DNA of 64,000 nt. It comes from Barthelona sp. PCE. Lineage: Eukaryota; Metamonada: BaSk clade. Below, in pieces: positions 33,847 through 43,496 of this stretch (within the stretch, counting starts at the first letter, position 1; each line of letters starts with the position of its first letter). The stretch is taken from positions 62,001 to 126,000 of the forward strand of contig JAUFOR010000008.1 of assembly GCA_040285745.1 (NCBI GenBank), read 5' to 3'. The notes beneath the pieces are model-generated. The model was given only the letters and a program-made list of their open reading frames with translations. It made no database searches and was not told the origin of the DNA. Made by a program: the position numbers and the translations under genes.

Positions 33847-35475
33847 ATGAACGATGTCGTAAGGTTATTTATTGTGGTAGCGGCCTTACTAGGGACATGT
33901 GTCGCAGGAGTCCCATCATGGAGCTCCCAAATGCGTGGGGAATGGGATAAGATTTCTCTTGTTAACGATACTTTCAAACATAGCACATTTAAGACCAGCA
34001 CAGAAAGGATACCAAAAGGTTGGGGTGTGGGTGTATTATCAGACTGGAAGTGGAAGAATATGACAGCGTTTTCTCCAGATTTGATCTACTCAGATCTTTC
34101 AATAACATTGAGAAACGGCAAATATGTCGGTAGCGAAAGCACGTCGCTCATTGTGTCGGGTCTTGTGAATGTATCCACAGGGTTGGGTGTTTATATCTCA
34201 GCAACATCAGGTATCGGTCTCCCCTTTATTAATTACAACCGAATGACCGAAAAACTTAACACATCTGGCCTCGAACCAAGCTTATTTAACGAATTCTTCT
34301 TTAATATGAGTACATCAGTACAGTTTGGGTATTCAAGTCTTTCTTTTAGTGACATGTGTCCTGGAGTTATAGTCATTCAGTTTAACAAAACCGCATTGCA
34401 ACTTCCACTGACAGATTTGGCTTACGGAGACGTGGTTGGAGATGGTTACATTATGCCTTTCGCATGCGGAGAGCTTTCTTTGAACTTTACATTGGCTCGC
34501 TTCAATAGACAACCGCTATTAGATGAGGTTAGGCGGTTCTCTCTCATTGACGGCGCGTTTCTCATAATATACGGCTTTCTAATGGCTTCTTACTTGGACA
34601 AACTAGACGATATTCCAGGCGGTTTTCGACTCATTCCATTTTCGACTTTCTTCATGCTAGGGGTTCTTGATTTGTTTTATGCGATCGCAAACGTTCTGAC
34701 AAGTATATATTTTGTTAGGCCCCTTTCAAACTCACTTTTTGTAGGTGGATTGATTGGAATAATGACTGTATATATGATGTATAGACCAGTGATGCGTGCA
34801 GATCAGTATATAGAACGTAGAAACAGGCGGAATAGACAGCAGACTACACGCAGAGACGGAGGATTACTGATTCTTTATGATGAAGATACTCCAGGCAATA
34901 ATGTTCAAAATCTTCGTGCTGTAGCACCCAGATCTTCAGTAACAATGCTGCGAAACATTTTCTTTTTCCTTGTTTTCATCGCTGTGCCGATAATGAATCT
35001 TTTTGATTTAGGTTTTGTGCTTGCCCAGCTCTTTTGGGTACCACTTGTTTATTACAAGATTAAGAAGCAGAGTTTTTTCATTTTTCGCTCATTCATGGTT
35101 CTGGTATCTATATTCAAATCAAGTATTTCAGCATATTTTTTCTTATATGAAGGTAACGTACTTGAATTAGAAAGGAACTCATTGTACGGTTACAGTTGCA
35201 TAATTTTCATTTGGATTCCATGTATTCTTGTTCTTGCGTGGGATAAGATGTTTGGTGAGAGGAAATCAAAGACAAAATCAGATTTCCTGGATATTCACGA
35301 ACACATTGAGAAGGAGAGCAAATGTCCCATTTGTTTCTTGGAGTTAAACCCCGAACAAGGCGACGTGGTGGTCACAGTTTGTAATCATGTGTTCCATAGA
35401 CGTTGTCTACATAGTTGGATTGAAAAGAAACCAGAATGTCCAATTTGTCGCGAAGAAATCGACTTTAGAATATGA
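33847..35475 (+). CDS. Multipass RING-H2 E3 ubiquitin ligase (Tul1/Dsc1-like)
   Basis: Protein of 542 residues. Signal peptide (residues 1-19), lumenal beta-rich domain of about 210 residues, then about seven membrane helices from residue 235, and a C-terminal cytosolic RING-H2 with CPIC, C-x-H (CNHVFHRRC) and CPIC pairs. This order (signal, lumenal domain, helices, terminal RING) is that of Tul1/Dsc1/FLY-type membrane E3 ligases, which degrade misfolded membrane proteins in Golgi/endosomes. Family placement is by architecture; substrate unknown. ATG 33847 precedes the signal peptide directly. Confidence 0.65.
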   Translation: MNDVVRLFIVVAALLGTCVAGVPSWSSQMRGEWDKISLVNDTFKHSTFKTSTERIPKGWGVGVLSDWKWKNMTAFSPDLIYSDLSITLRNGKYVGSESTSLIVSGLVNVSTGLGVYISATSGIGLPFINYNRMTEKLNTSGLEPSLFNEFFFNMSTSVQFGYSSLSFSDMCPGVIVIQFNKTALQLPLTDLAYGDVVGDGYIMPFACGELSLNFTLARFNRQPLLDEVRRFSLIDGAFLIIYGFLMASYLDKLDDIPGGFRLIPFSTFFMLGVLDLFYAIANVLTSIYFVRPLSNSLFVGGLIGIMTVYMMYRPVMRADQYIERRNRRNRQQTTRRDGGLLILYDEDTPGNNVQNLRAVAPRSSVTMLRNIFFFLVFIAVPIMNLFDLGFVLAQLFWVPLVYYKIKKQSFFIFRSFMVLVSIFKSSISAYFFLYEGNVLELERNSLYGYSCIIFIWIPCILVLAWDKMFGERKSKTKSDFLDIHEHIEKESKCPICFLELNPEQGDVVVTVCNHVFHRRCLHSWIEKKPECPICREEIDFRI

Positions 35476-35691
35476 TAGTTTTTGTTATTGTATATAGTTT
35501 GCACACAATTGTGATTTAATAAATGTTATTCATGTTGGAATTGCAGAATAGTGATATGGCATTTACTTCATAATTATGGTATTTTTTTCTCATAATAGAT
35601 CATACAATGGTTCTAACGTGTTGTTGTACACTATAATTGAACTTTTGTTTTGTTTATCCTTATTTACACTCTTCCAAACATTTAATTTTAA

Positions 35692-35898
35692 ATGAATACC
35701 TCAGTACAGGACATATTGGAGCAAAAAGCGTTCGTTGAGCGAACAGAAGATTTCGAAAATGAACATGAGGGTTATCTTAACAGGCATCCAGAATTACAAA
35801 CGATTGTAAGCGATTTTATATGTGAAATCCTTATTCACAAGCCCGAGGATGTCTTTGCATTTGCTTCTTCATATTATAGCAAGTTCGAATCGCGATAA
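35692..35898 (+). CDS. Small RIIa/DPY30-type dimerisation protein
   Basis: Protein of 68 residues. The C-terminal 40 residues (YLNRHPELQTIVSDFICEIL then KPEDVFAFASSYYSKF) form an RIIa (R2D2) dimerisation-docking motif, as in PKA regulatory subunits and several axonemal proteins. The family binds amphipathic helices of AKAP-type partners such as radial-spoke proteins. In a flagellate this suggests a radial spoke or signalling adaptor, which is inference. Small enough to be missed by size filters. Convergent with TAF7, 21 nt apart. Confidence 0.6.
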   Translation: MNTSVQDILEQKAFVERTEDFENEHEGYLNRHPELQTIVSDFICEILIHKPEDVFAFASSYYSKFESR

Positions 35899-35919
35899 AT
35901 ATGTTTGGTCATTCATTTT

Positions 35920-36753
35920 TTATTCAGTTTCTGCCTCTGAATCAGTCTCTGCCTCAAAGTCATCCTTGAATATGTCTAAGTCTGCGTTCTCAATATACTG
36001 TATCTCGTTTGCAATATTAGCTATGTGTTCATCAATGGATTCAACGCAAGCTCGCACGTTTTCCTCTGAATTTAAAATGTACTTAACAAGATCAAAATCC
36101 TCCCTGGGATCCAAACCAACAAGGAAGCTGAGCAATGGTTCGGCATATAAATATTCTTTCTCACCATCATTATTCTCTTCGTATTCCCAAAAATTGATCT
36201 TTTTTGGATACACATTTTTCCATGCGTTGTCCTCAATGTTGTACGTGTCAAAGGTGAGCCCGTCCCTTACAGTCCTGAAGCGCATATCGTTGACAGCATA
36301 ATCTTCAGTGCCATTTGAAGGAGTAAAAGGATTTGTCTTAAGATAGTCACAATCTTGTACAACAAGAATTTGTTTTAGCTCACCGGTCTTAACGTACTCA
36401 ACATTTGGTCTAGTATGTGCGCCAAGTATAGTACTCTTTTCATTTAGTGTTGTAGCCATCATATCCACATGCGTAGGCAAGTAAAGTATTTTTGCACTGT
36501 ATGAAGTACCCAAAATGTCAACATCTGCTTCTGTTTTTGAGTTAAATTTGATCTGTACTGGTGCCTTGTTCGGTTCTTCTTCCAAAGCTTGGTTAATCCT
36601 TTTTGCATTTTCTGAAGAGCATCGAAAAACAAACTGAGACTCTGCTTTCTCGAAGGGAGGATCATTGACTGTATTGTTATGACGCCCATTACCCCCTAGT
36701 AAATCGTTTGTTAAAAAATCATCGCTGTAGTCTGAAAATAAGGCTTCCTCCAT
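35920..36753 (-). CDS. TAF7: TAF7-like TFIID subunit
   Basis: Protein of 277 residues. TAFII55 N-terminal domain marks: ESQFVFRCSSENAKRINQAL, then VDILGTSYSAKILYLPTHVD (family: Y.AKLVDLPTIIE), VEYVKTGELKQILVV (family: KTaDI.QmLiV) and NDMRFRTVRD (family: mknvrrRRFrk). The C-terminus is acidic. TAF7 is a TFIID component that restrains TAF1 in other eukaryotes. TFIID composition in trichomonads is poorly known, so a plausible TAF7 next to the unusual promoters of this genome is informative. Assigned by motif order; moderate certainty. Confidence 0.6.
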   Translation of the reverse strand: MEEALFSDYSDDFLTNDLLGGNGRHNNTVNDPPFEKAESQFVFRCSSENAKRINQALEEEPNKAPVQIKFNSKTEADVDILGTSYSAKILYLPTHVDMMATTLNEKSTILGAHTRPNVEYVKTGELKQILVVQDCDYLKTNPFTPSNGTEDYAVNDMRFRTVRDGLTFDTYNIEDNAWKNVYPKKINFWEYEENNDGEKEYLYAEPLLSFLVGLDPREDFDLVKYILNSEENVRACVESIDEHIANIANEIQYIENADLDIFKDDFEAETDSEAETE

Positions 36754-37213
36754 GACTTGCCCCGATTTGCCCGTTTGCTTTTAGCTATTAAAGTACTTAA
36801 ATAAGCGGAAAGGGATATGATCCAGAAAGCAGTACCATATTTATGTTTCTGTGATTTGGATCTTCCTATTATGTCTCATCGCATGTGATATGCGACAAGG
36901 TGAGATAAAAAAATCATTTCTTTTTGACTTTAACGTAAACCTGCACTTATGTTTATGACAAAGGCATTTGAACATACATGTTGGTAAAAACCCTTAAATT
37001 ATAATATTGGATCGGTTTTAAATAACAAATGTAGCATATTTGGCATTTTGGCAGCAGGTCACAAGATATGTTAGCTTTTAAGGGATAATAATTATTTAGA
37101 CCCAAAATTTCTTTTAAAGGTTCATATAAGTGAACAAAAGCCCAAAGGAAAGTATCTTCAAGAATGGGATGTGTTTTCAGATTTTCTCCCGTTCTACTGT
37201 CTGTTATTCTATA
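36754..37213. other. Divergent intergenic region with hairpin, 460 bp
   Basis: Between TAF7 (minus) and VPS35 (plus). A hairpin TCGCAT-GTGAT-ATGCGA with an outer TCTCA/TGAGA pair lies about 36873-36904. No ATG ORF or recognisable RNA gene seen; the VPS35 leader shows no CCTTTT motif. Confidence 0.4.
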
Positions 37214-39697
37214 ATGTCGACATCAACATTCGCACTGGACGAGAATCGTGTGCTTATTGAGGCCAAACAGTCTGTAATGGAAGCTACAAGCAAGATGAAG
37301 CGAGCTATTGAAGATGCAAAGCTTTTAGAGGCTGTTAAGTTTGCCACCATGATGACCAGTGAACTTCGAGTCAATACACTATCACCTTCAAAGTATTCTG
37401 AGCTTTATTACATGATTACTCAGGAACTTTGGCACTTGATTCTTTTTTTCAAGACTCTTACCGAAAGAGAGATGTTTAGCGCCCTTGAAATTTACGAATT
37501 CGTACAGCAAGTTGGCAGTGCTGTTCCACGTATGTATCTGCTTACTGCAGCAGCTTCATGCCTCTGTAATTCAGGTGAAGAACCCATTAAAAACGTCGTG
37601 CGCGATCTTTTAGAGATGATTAAATGTGTTCAGCACCCAACAAAGGCTCTATTCTTACGTTATTGGTTCGTTCAAGCTATCAAGGCACATTTACCAACTA
37701 ACAACGAAGAGGACCATCGTCACGGAAGTCTCAACGACTCCCTCGACTTTGTCCTAGAGAATTTCCATGAGATGAATATGTTATGGGTTAGAATGGGTGT
37801 TAAGCTACGCACACATAACTACTATGGTGGAAATAACCAGGAGGACCGTCGTATGAAGGAGGAGAAGATGCAGTTGCGCTCTCTTATTGGGCAGAACGTG
37901 TCATTCATAGCTTCTATTGATGGTCTATCTTTTGAGCTGTACAACGAACGCGTTCTCCCAGCTTTTTCTAAGACTATTGCTAAGACAAGCGATGAAATGA
38001 ATCAATTTTATTTGCTTGATTACCTCCTCCACAGTTTCCCTGCTGAATATCACATTAACGCTCTTTCAAAGACTTTGGAAATTTTTGAAGTTCTTTTCCC
38101 ATCTGTGAAGGTGAACGATCTCTTCCTCCCCTTTATTGATTTGCTTAACACAGTGATGAGCACCTCTCCCGAGTCATATCCTCTCGATGTATGTGTCAGT
38201 CACTTTAGACTGTTGCAAGATGCACTGAATGGATTTGTCTCTCACTTTGAAATCAATGTTACTGAGAAGCTTGAACTCTACCAGGCTCTCCTCAGCTTCT
38301 GCGTCAACTTCTGCCTAGATCATGAGGATGGTGCTCTCATCGAAGAGATCTTTGCTGATGTGCTTTCGATGGTGGAGAAGGAGGTCTCTGTGTTGCGCAA
38401 GAACAACCGTGCTATCAGAGTCGCAATCAACATCCTCAAGGTCGTCTTCCAGTCCTTCAACAACATCAAGTTGTTATCCTTCGTTAACGTATTTGAATTG
38501 TTCCGTCTCCTCGACATTCATCAACAGCGTGTCCTCTTTGACGATCTCGTAGCCATGTTTGTTGGTTTGCCAGCCGATCAGCGTGTTAACACTCCAGAGC
38601 TCCTTGAGAAATACCTCAGGGTATTCAGGAATTTGTTGAAACCCAGCGCAACTGATGCAAAGGAGCTAACAGCTGGTGAGATCCGTGTGGATACTAAGCT
38701 GTTCTGCTGTCTCACATTTGCGGTACACAACGATGATGTTATTGTGGAGCGGGAACTCATTGAGCAGTTGTATGAGAATGTTAGGGATGAGATCCCTGAG
38801 CGTGCTCAGCCTATCCTCATCAGATTGAGCCAAATGGTTCTTATCTTGTTGGGTCGCACCCATGCCTTCATTGAGGCGAATCCAGATGCTATCGAATACA
38901 CACAGTCGAATACTAAGGCGGTGGATTTTTCAGATGATGAGAACGAGGAAGAAACAGCAGTCGAAGAGGAGGAGCAAGTTCCACTTCAACTCCTTTCCCT
39001 TTACAAGTTGGGTATGTCAATTGCGAAAGCATTATGTGGTGACATCAAGCGCAAGCCAGTTGCTATTAACTTGTTCAACGCACTTGCGTACACAGCCCAT
39101 TCCCACGGTAATTTGTCAGCGGCATACAACTTCCAGACCGAGGCAGTTGCCGTTCTCGATAGCGGTGTCGATAAGGATCTCATTGTGAATTGTTTCAAGC
39201 GTATCGTAAACAGCGTGCGTGCTCTCGATGACTTACCTTTTGCAAAGAGGAAAAATGTCAACAGTATGCTCAGAAAAATGGCTGAAACGATGCTCAACAA
39301 GGTGCATCAGATTGCAGCACTCATGGAATGCGTTAACTTGTACGCTGAGTGTGTTGAGAAGCACGTGTTCAAGGTTTTGTTATTAACCAATAACAAGGTT
39401 GATGAGTACGAACAGTTTAACAGTGCAGCAGACATCAACGGATATATTATCTCACTATTCAGTATGGCACTCTACCACTTTGAGCGTCAGCAATCTTTGG
39501 AATCTTCAGCTTGTGCACCAAATAAGCGTGTTTCAGCTGAATACATTGAGCAACAGTACGAGATCATTGTTGAAAAGAGCGTATTCTTCAGTGAGGCAGA
39601 GTCAGACCAGTTTGAAGAAATCAGGCACTTTATTCATAACAAGAGAAACACGGTGCCTGAGATTTTTGGATTGTTGAGCATCCCCGAATTCGAGTAG
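37214..39697 (+). CDS. VPS35: Retromer core subunit VPS35
   Basis: Protein of 827 residues from ATG 37214 (MSTSTFALDENR), close to the family norm of 790-940. VPS35 is the alpha-solenoid scaffold of retromer, retrieving receptors from endosomes to Golgi or surface. Marks: KLLEAVKFATMMTSELRVNTLSPSKYSELYYMI, the VPS26-binding motif region VPRMYLL (consensus PRLYL), and the VRDLLEMIKCVQHPTKALFLRY string. An acidic loop FSDDENEEETAVEEEE (about 575-590) precedes the C-terminal VPS29-binding repeats. The longer frame from 37130 begins at GTG and is disfavoured. Confidence 0.9.
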   Translation: MSTSTFALDENRVLIEAKQSVMEATSKMKRAIEDAKLLEAVKFATMMTSELRVNTLSPSKYSELYYMITQELWHLILFFKTLTEREMFSALEIYEFVQQVGSAVPRMYLLTAAASCLCNSGEEPIKNVVRDLLEMIKCVQHPTKALFLRYWFVQAIKAHLPTNNEEDHRHGSLNDSLDFVLENFHEMNMLWVRMGVKLRTHNYYGGNNQEDRRMKEEKMQLRSLIGQNVSFIASIDGLSFELYNERVLPAFSKTIAKTSDEMNQFYLLDYLLHSFPAEYHINALSKTLEIFEVLFPSVKVNDLFLPFIDLLNTVMSTSPESYPLDVCVSHFRLLQDALNGFVSHFEINVTEKLELYQALLSFCVNFCLDHEDGALIEEIFADVLSMVEKEVSVLRKNNRAIRVAINILKVVFQSFNNIKLLSFVNVFELFRLLDIHQQRVLFDDLVAMFVGLPADQRVNTPELLEKYLRVFRNLLKPSATDAKELTAGEIRVDTKLFCCLTFAVHNDDVIVERELIEQLYENVRDEIPERAQPILIRLSQMVLILLGRTHAFIEANPDAIEYTQSNTKAVDFSDDENEEETAVEEEEQVPLQLLSLYKLGMSIAKALCGDIKRKPVAINLFNALAYTAHSHGNLSAAYNFQTEAVAVLDSGVDKDLIVNCFKRIVNSVRALDDLPFAKRKNVNSMLRKMAETMLNKVHQIAALMECVNLYAECVEKHVFKVLLLTNNKVDEYEQFNSAADINGYIISLFSMALYHFERQQSLESSACAPNKRVSAEYIEQQYEIIVEKSVFFSEAESDQFEEIRHFIHNKRNTVPEIFGLLSIPEFE

Positions 39698-39937
39698 TAC
39701 ATAAGTATAAGTAAAAGATAGTGTTATATAAAAAACATTTACTAAAGCTATGCACAAAGGCAACTAGGGAGATTTGTCTTGTTGTAGATCATCGTTGCGA
39801 TGACAAGAATAACAAAACCGATTAATTGAAGAGAAAGAAACACATTAACATGATTTTTGTTTAATATTATTCATAGTCTTGAGCTAAACCTATCTTTTCT
39901 ACCTATTGTAGAATATAAAAAAAAAACATATTGTTTA

Positions 39938-42379
39938 CTAACGAAGTGCTGTTGCTGCACTGTGAATTACTTCTGAAACACGCATAAAAATTGCGTTTAT
40001 AGACTCTTCTATGAGGTTTTGAATGTAATCATAAGCTTCTAAATCACTAATATCGAGCCTAAACTTCTCAATGACGGTTGCTAGTGCTTTGTGAATCTCG
40101 GCATCGGAATCACCAAAAGATTGATAGCCTGCACTTTTCATATTTGATACAATAGCCCATATCAACTGAGCATGTTTACGTAACACAAGAAATGCCTCGC
40201 AACACAATTCTCTAAACTTCCGGAACGGAAAACTCTTCTTACCGCCCATAGCATCGATCATCTCTCTTGTCAGTTTCATCGGCGCAGGGAATGGCTTGGG
40301 ATCCTTTCCCAATATGAAACCAAAGTCGATGTGCATAACCCGGCCGTCTTCGAAAACCATAACGTTGTCGTTATGACGATCACCAATGCCCAACAAGTAT
40401 GTTGCAACTGAGTACCCAGCAAGGCTTTTGATATAGTTCTCTATGACAGTAGAATCGACATAGCCGTATTCACGTGAAGTGGAAGGATGCAGGGTCTGAA
40501 AATATCCAGTGAGCCCATTTTTGTTCTCCTTAAGGATATCCGAAAGCCCCTGCACTCCAGGGACGCGATACACACACCCCGAATCCGTACCTGTTGCTAA
40601 GGACGGGTAGCATGTGAACAGTAAATTCATTCCATGGCGCTTAAGAATGTAGTCGAAGAGCTCAAACATCGCAATGACGAATTGATCTTGTCTCACATCA
40701 TCGCCTACCTTATAAATAACACGATATCTTTCCCGTTCACCCTTGGCGTCTTTTGTTTGCATAAACGTGAGTGTATATGGTCTCTGAGCAGACCCAAAAA
40801 TGCCAGCCTTCTCCGCTACATATGCGTCGATTTTAATCGATGGGTCAACATGCCACGGAAGAGGATCATCAAGCAATGGACTTATATGCTTGGCACTGTT
40901 TTCCCGTAACCATTCAATTCCAACGCTTCGCTTCATATTTGTAGTTATGCTCTTTAAATGCTTGATGGTTGCATCAAACTCATGATGTCTATCGAGTAGT
41001 GCTCGAATGTCCGGTGACAGAACAGAAAGGAGTAAGCTAAGAGTGTCCTCCAGAAACTCCCGCTCAACATCACGGTTGATAACATGCTCAATTTCGCTTT
41101 GCAACCCCCAATATAAATATGTGAGCATGCGTAGATTATCAGACGATCCTACGCACACGTCAATGATAAAGTCACGCAGTGAAGTGTGGCCCACCAGACT
41201 ATCAAGCTTCAGTGACTGAACAAGCGGGAGGAGTACGAATGAAATGTGTGCAGGTGGACAGAGTCTCAACTTATCAACTGCAAATGAACGAATATGGCCA
41301 GATCCCTTGGTTCTTATGAAATCCTCGCTTAAAAGACATACACAGACACCAAGAAGTCCAAAACTGGTTAATACATCATCATCTACACTGATTGGATGTG
41401 TTGGCAGATTCCATTTGTGCATTGTAGCCAGGCCCTGCTCTGTCTGGGCTTCATCTGTCCAGTCAACGCTGTACATAAAGTGCGGGAGAGCATGTGGATC
41501 ACGACTGAGAGCGTACTGATATACCCAGATGAGATCGGTCTGTTCCGTCGTCAAGTTGGAAAACTGGAGAACAGAGAGGGCTGTCTTCAACTTTCTACGG
41601 GTGGCTTCATCAGGTTTGATATTATCAAGGTGCTTTTTGCTACGTACAAGTCTTGAGCATATGTGCTGTTGTGGCAAGGTGACGTTAAACGGGAGATCAA
41701 GTTGCTGGCTCACGTGGCACTCACCTATAACAATGGAGTCAGGTGCAAACCGGACTGGCTTACTAAATTCTGGGAAACTGAGCGATATATATGACGTGTC
41801 TGTCTGAACCGGTTGCTTTTTGTTCAGTCGCCCAATCTCCAGTAGTACATGTCTGTCCAAGTAGTCATCGCTCGGAAGTGTGCCCGTTGTCATCATATTC
41901 AATAGTGAAATGAGCCTGGTGAGTTCCGGATTATTAACATCATGCTGCGTCACACAATCTTCGCCACTGTACAGATCTTCACCAGGCGTAATGACCATAG
42001 AGAGGTATCGGCCTGCACGAAGGTATCCCCCATGAAAAACATTGATATGCGTAACTCCAAGAACAGTTTCCATATCTTTAAGAAGCACAATGACGAGTTG
42101 TGAGTCCTTATTGAGCGTCTTGATGTTGATAGGAAGTTTCATCCACTCATCCCAGCGACACAACATGGGATCTGGAAAGTGTCGGAAGGGAAACGGTATC
42201 GGGTCAAACAACGGCACTCCGTTTGTAGTTATTGTACAGAGACATGTAATTTCAAACACATCATCGATGGTTTCATCGTAGCTGGGGTTTGTGTATGTGT
42301 CAAGCTTGAATGCACAATCAAGCTCGATACCATTATGAAATAAAATATCGTCGTTATATTCTTCTTCGTTTTTATCCAT
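39938..42379 (-). CDS. VPS34: Class III phosphatidylinositol 3-kinase VPS34
   Basis: Protein of 813 residues with the VPS34 order: C2-like domain (about residues 15-220), helical PIK domain (about 250-440) and kinase domain (about 530-813). Catalytic loop GDRHNDNVM and DFGFILGKDPKPFPAPMKL are the class III forms; the P-loop and IYKVGDDVRQDQFVI are intact. Makes PI3P on endosomes and autophagosomes. Lacks class I/II extensions. Lies 240 bp from VPS35 with tail-to-tail orientation; co-location with the retromer subunit is probably chance but both serve endosomes. A minus-sense CCTTTT lies 45 nt upstream of the ATG (42425-42430). Confidence 0.93.
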   Translation of the reverse strand: MDKNEEEYNDDILFHNGIELDCAFKLDTYTNPSYDETIDDVFEITCLCTITTNGVPLFDPIPFPFRHFPDPMLCRWDEWMKLPINIKTLNKDSQLVIVLLKDMETVLGVTHINVFHGGYLRAGRYLSMVITPGEDLYSGEDCVTQHDVNNPELTRLISLLNMMTTGTLPSDDYLDRHVLLEIGRLNKKQPVQTDTSYISLSFPEFSKPVRFAPDSIVIGECHVSQQLDLPFNVTLPQQHICSRLVRSKKHLDNIKPDEATRRKLKTALSVLQFSNLTTEQTDLIWVYQYALSRDPHALPHFMYSVDWTDEAQTEQGLATMHKWNLPTHPISVDDDVLTSFGLLGVCVCLLSEDFIRTKGSGHIRSFAVDKLRLCPPAHISFVLLPLVQSLKLDSLVGHTSLRDFIIDVCVGSSDNLRMLTYLYWGLQSEIEHVINRDVEREFLEDTLSLLLSVLSPDIRALLDRHHEFDATIKHLKSITTNMKRSVGIEWLRENSAKHISPLLDDPLPWHVDPSIKIDAYVAEKAGIFGSAQRPYTLTFMQTKDAKGERERYRVIYKVGDDVRQDQFVIAMFELFDYILKRHGMNLLFTCYPSLATGTDSGCVYRVPGVQGLSDILKENKNGLTGYFQTLHPSTSREYGYVDSTVIENYIKSLAGYSVATYLLGIGDRHNDNVMVFEDGRVMHIDFGFILGKDPKPFPAPMKLTREMIDAMGGKKSFPFRKFRELCCEAFLVLRKHAQLIWAIVSNMKSAGYQSFGDSDAEIHKALATVIEKFRLDISDLEAYDYIQNLIEESINAIFMRVSEVIHSAATALR

Positions 42380-42497
42380 TCTTATTTGCTGAAATGTGCA
42401 TGTTTGCCCTCAAAAATTGTTGATAAAAGGATAAAAGTGTTAAACAGCTGAATTAAATTTTCTCTTCCTTTCAAAACGTTTTTAACGTTTCTGGGTA

Positions 42498-43469
42498 ATG
42501 AGCGGGGAAAATAGAACTGTTACAGCCAGCAAAGATCAGAATGTAGCCCAGTTTAATGAACAGCTTATTACAGCTGCAGGATACTCAACGCACGAGGGAA
42601 CCTGCCTTTTATGGGCTTACAGTGATGCAGTTATCATTGAGATATCTGGAAGTGATAAGGCGATATCCTTAAGTCCTCTTGATATGGTTGTTTCTGCATA
42701 TGTAACACGTTTTGACAATGAATGGCATTGTTTATTAGGCTGTCGACAGGGAAGCATCCTTCACTGGTGCTCTCAGAAGAATGAGACCACAACCGTTGTT
42801 GAAATGGACAAACAGCTGCCGATCACCAAAATCTGCATGGGATTTGGTCTTGTTGGATTTGTACATGATTCTAAAGCATACATAACATCACTGTTTAACG
42901 ATCTTCAATACTATCCCCTCACTAATGCGGGCACGTATGATGTTGTTATACAGTCTGATCAGGACGGATATTTTGCGTGTGTAGCTGGAGATTTTGGTGT
43001 TCAAATATTCTCAGTGAACCCGTACGAGCACACAGTTCAGTCTGATGTATATGTGGTTCGAGATGCCATGTCGGAAGTTGCATTTCGTGCACATAACGGG
43101 CATCTTGTTGGAGCTGCAACGGGATACAACACGTTACACGTGTTTAGCATAGCTAAAGCAGCAGATCTAGCAGGAAATGTTTTCTCACATTGTGTGTCTG
43201 AGCGGCAGTCAGTTATGTTCACAAAACCCAGCATTGTATATAATCCGCTGAGGACAACAGATGAGCTGTGTATTTTCTGCTGCTCATCAAGCGGATTTAT
43301 ATATCGAATGGTATGGGTTTTTGAGACAAGTTTCATAACTCCGCTTGAACAACTCCCATCAACTTTTCTGAATGCGTTCTGTGTCGGATCAGTTCGTAGT
43401 GGGCATGAAATGCACTTTTTTGATGTTGAAAATACAATTGCAGTATTCCCCTTTTCGGAATTACAATAA
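42498..43469 (+). CDS. Propeller-like protein, unknown
   Basis: Protein of 323 residues, soluble, with repeated short beta blocks (VIIEISGSDKAISL, WHCLLGCRQGSILHWC, GYFACVAGDFGVQIFS, LVGAATGYNTLHVFS, LCIFCCSSSGFIYRMV) consistent with a degenerate WD40 propeller. No diagnostic motif and no function assigned. Divergent from VPS34, 118 bp between starts; upstream CCTTTC and two AACGTTT strings look promoter-like. Stop overlaps TAAA. Confidence 0.6.
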   Translation: MSGENRTVTASKDQNVAQFNEQLITAAGYSTHEGTCLLWAYSDAVIIEISGSDKAISLSPLDMVVSAYVTRFDNEWHCLLGCRQGSILHWCSQKNETTTVVEMDKQLPITKICMGFGLVGFVHDSKAYITSLFNDLQYYPLTNAGTYDVVIQSDQDGYFACVAGDFGVQIFSVNPYEHTVQSDVYVVRDAMSEVAFRAHNGHLVGAATGYNTLHVFSIAKAADLAGNVFSHCVSERQSVMFTKPSIVYNPLRTTDELCIFCCSSSGFIYRMVWVFETSFITPLEQLPSTFLNAFCVGSVRSGHEMHFFDVENTIAVFPFSELQ

Positions 43470-43496
43470 ATCGCAGTAATAAGTTATAATTTACAT

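Noticed and set aside
35884-35898. GTTCGAATCGC resembling a tRNA T-arm
   Set aside because: It is the end of the RIIa gene, with no matching acceptor, D or anticodon arms around it.
39720-39937. A minus-strand hydrophobic stretch (FLSLQLIGFVILVIATMIYN) between VPS35 and VPS34 that looks like a membrane helix
   Set aside because: Its frame has no ATG before the helix; the nearest ATG lies in another frame and stops after nine codons. Too short to support a gene.
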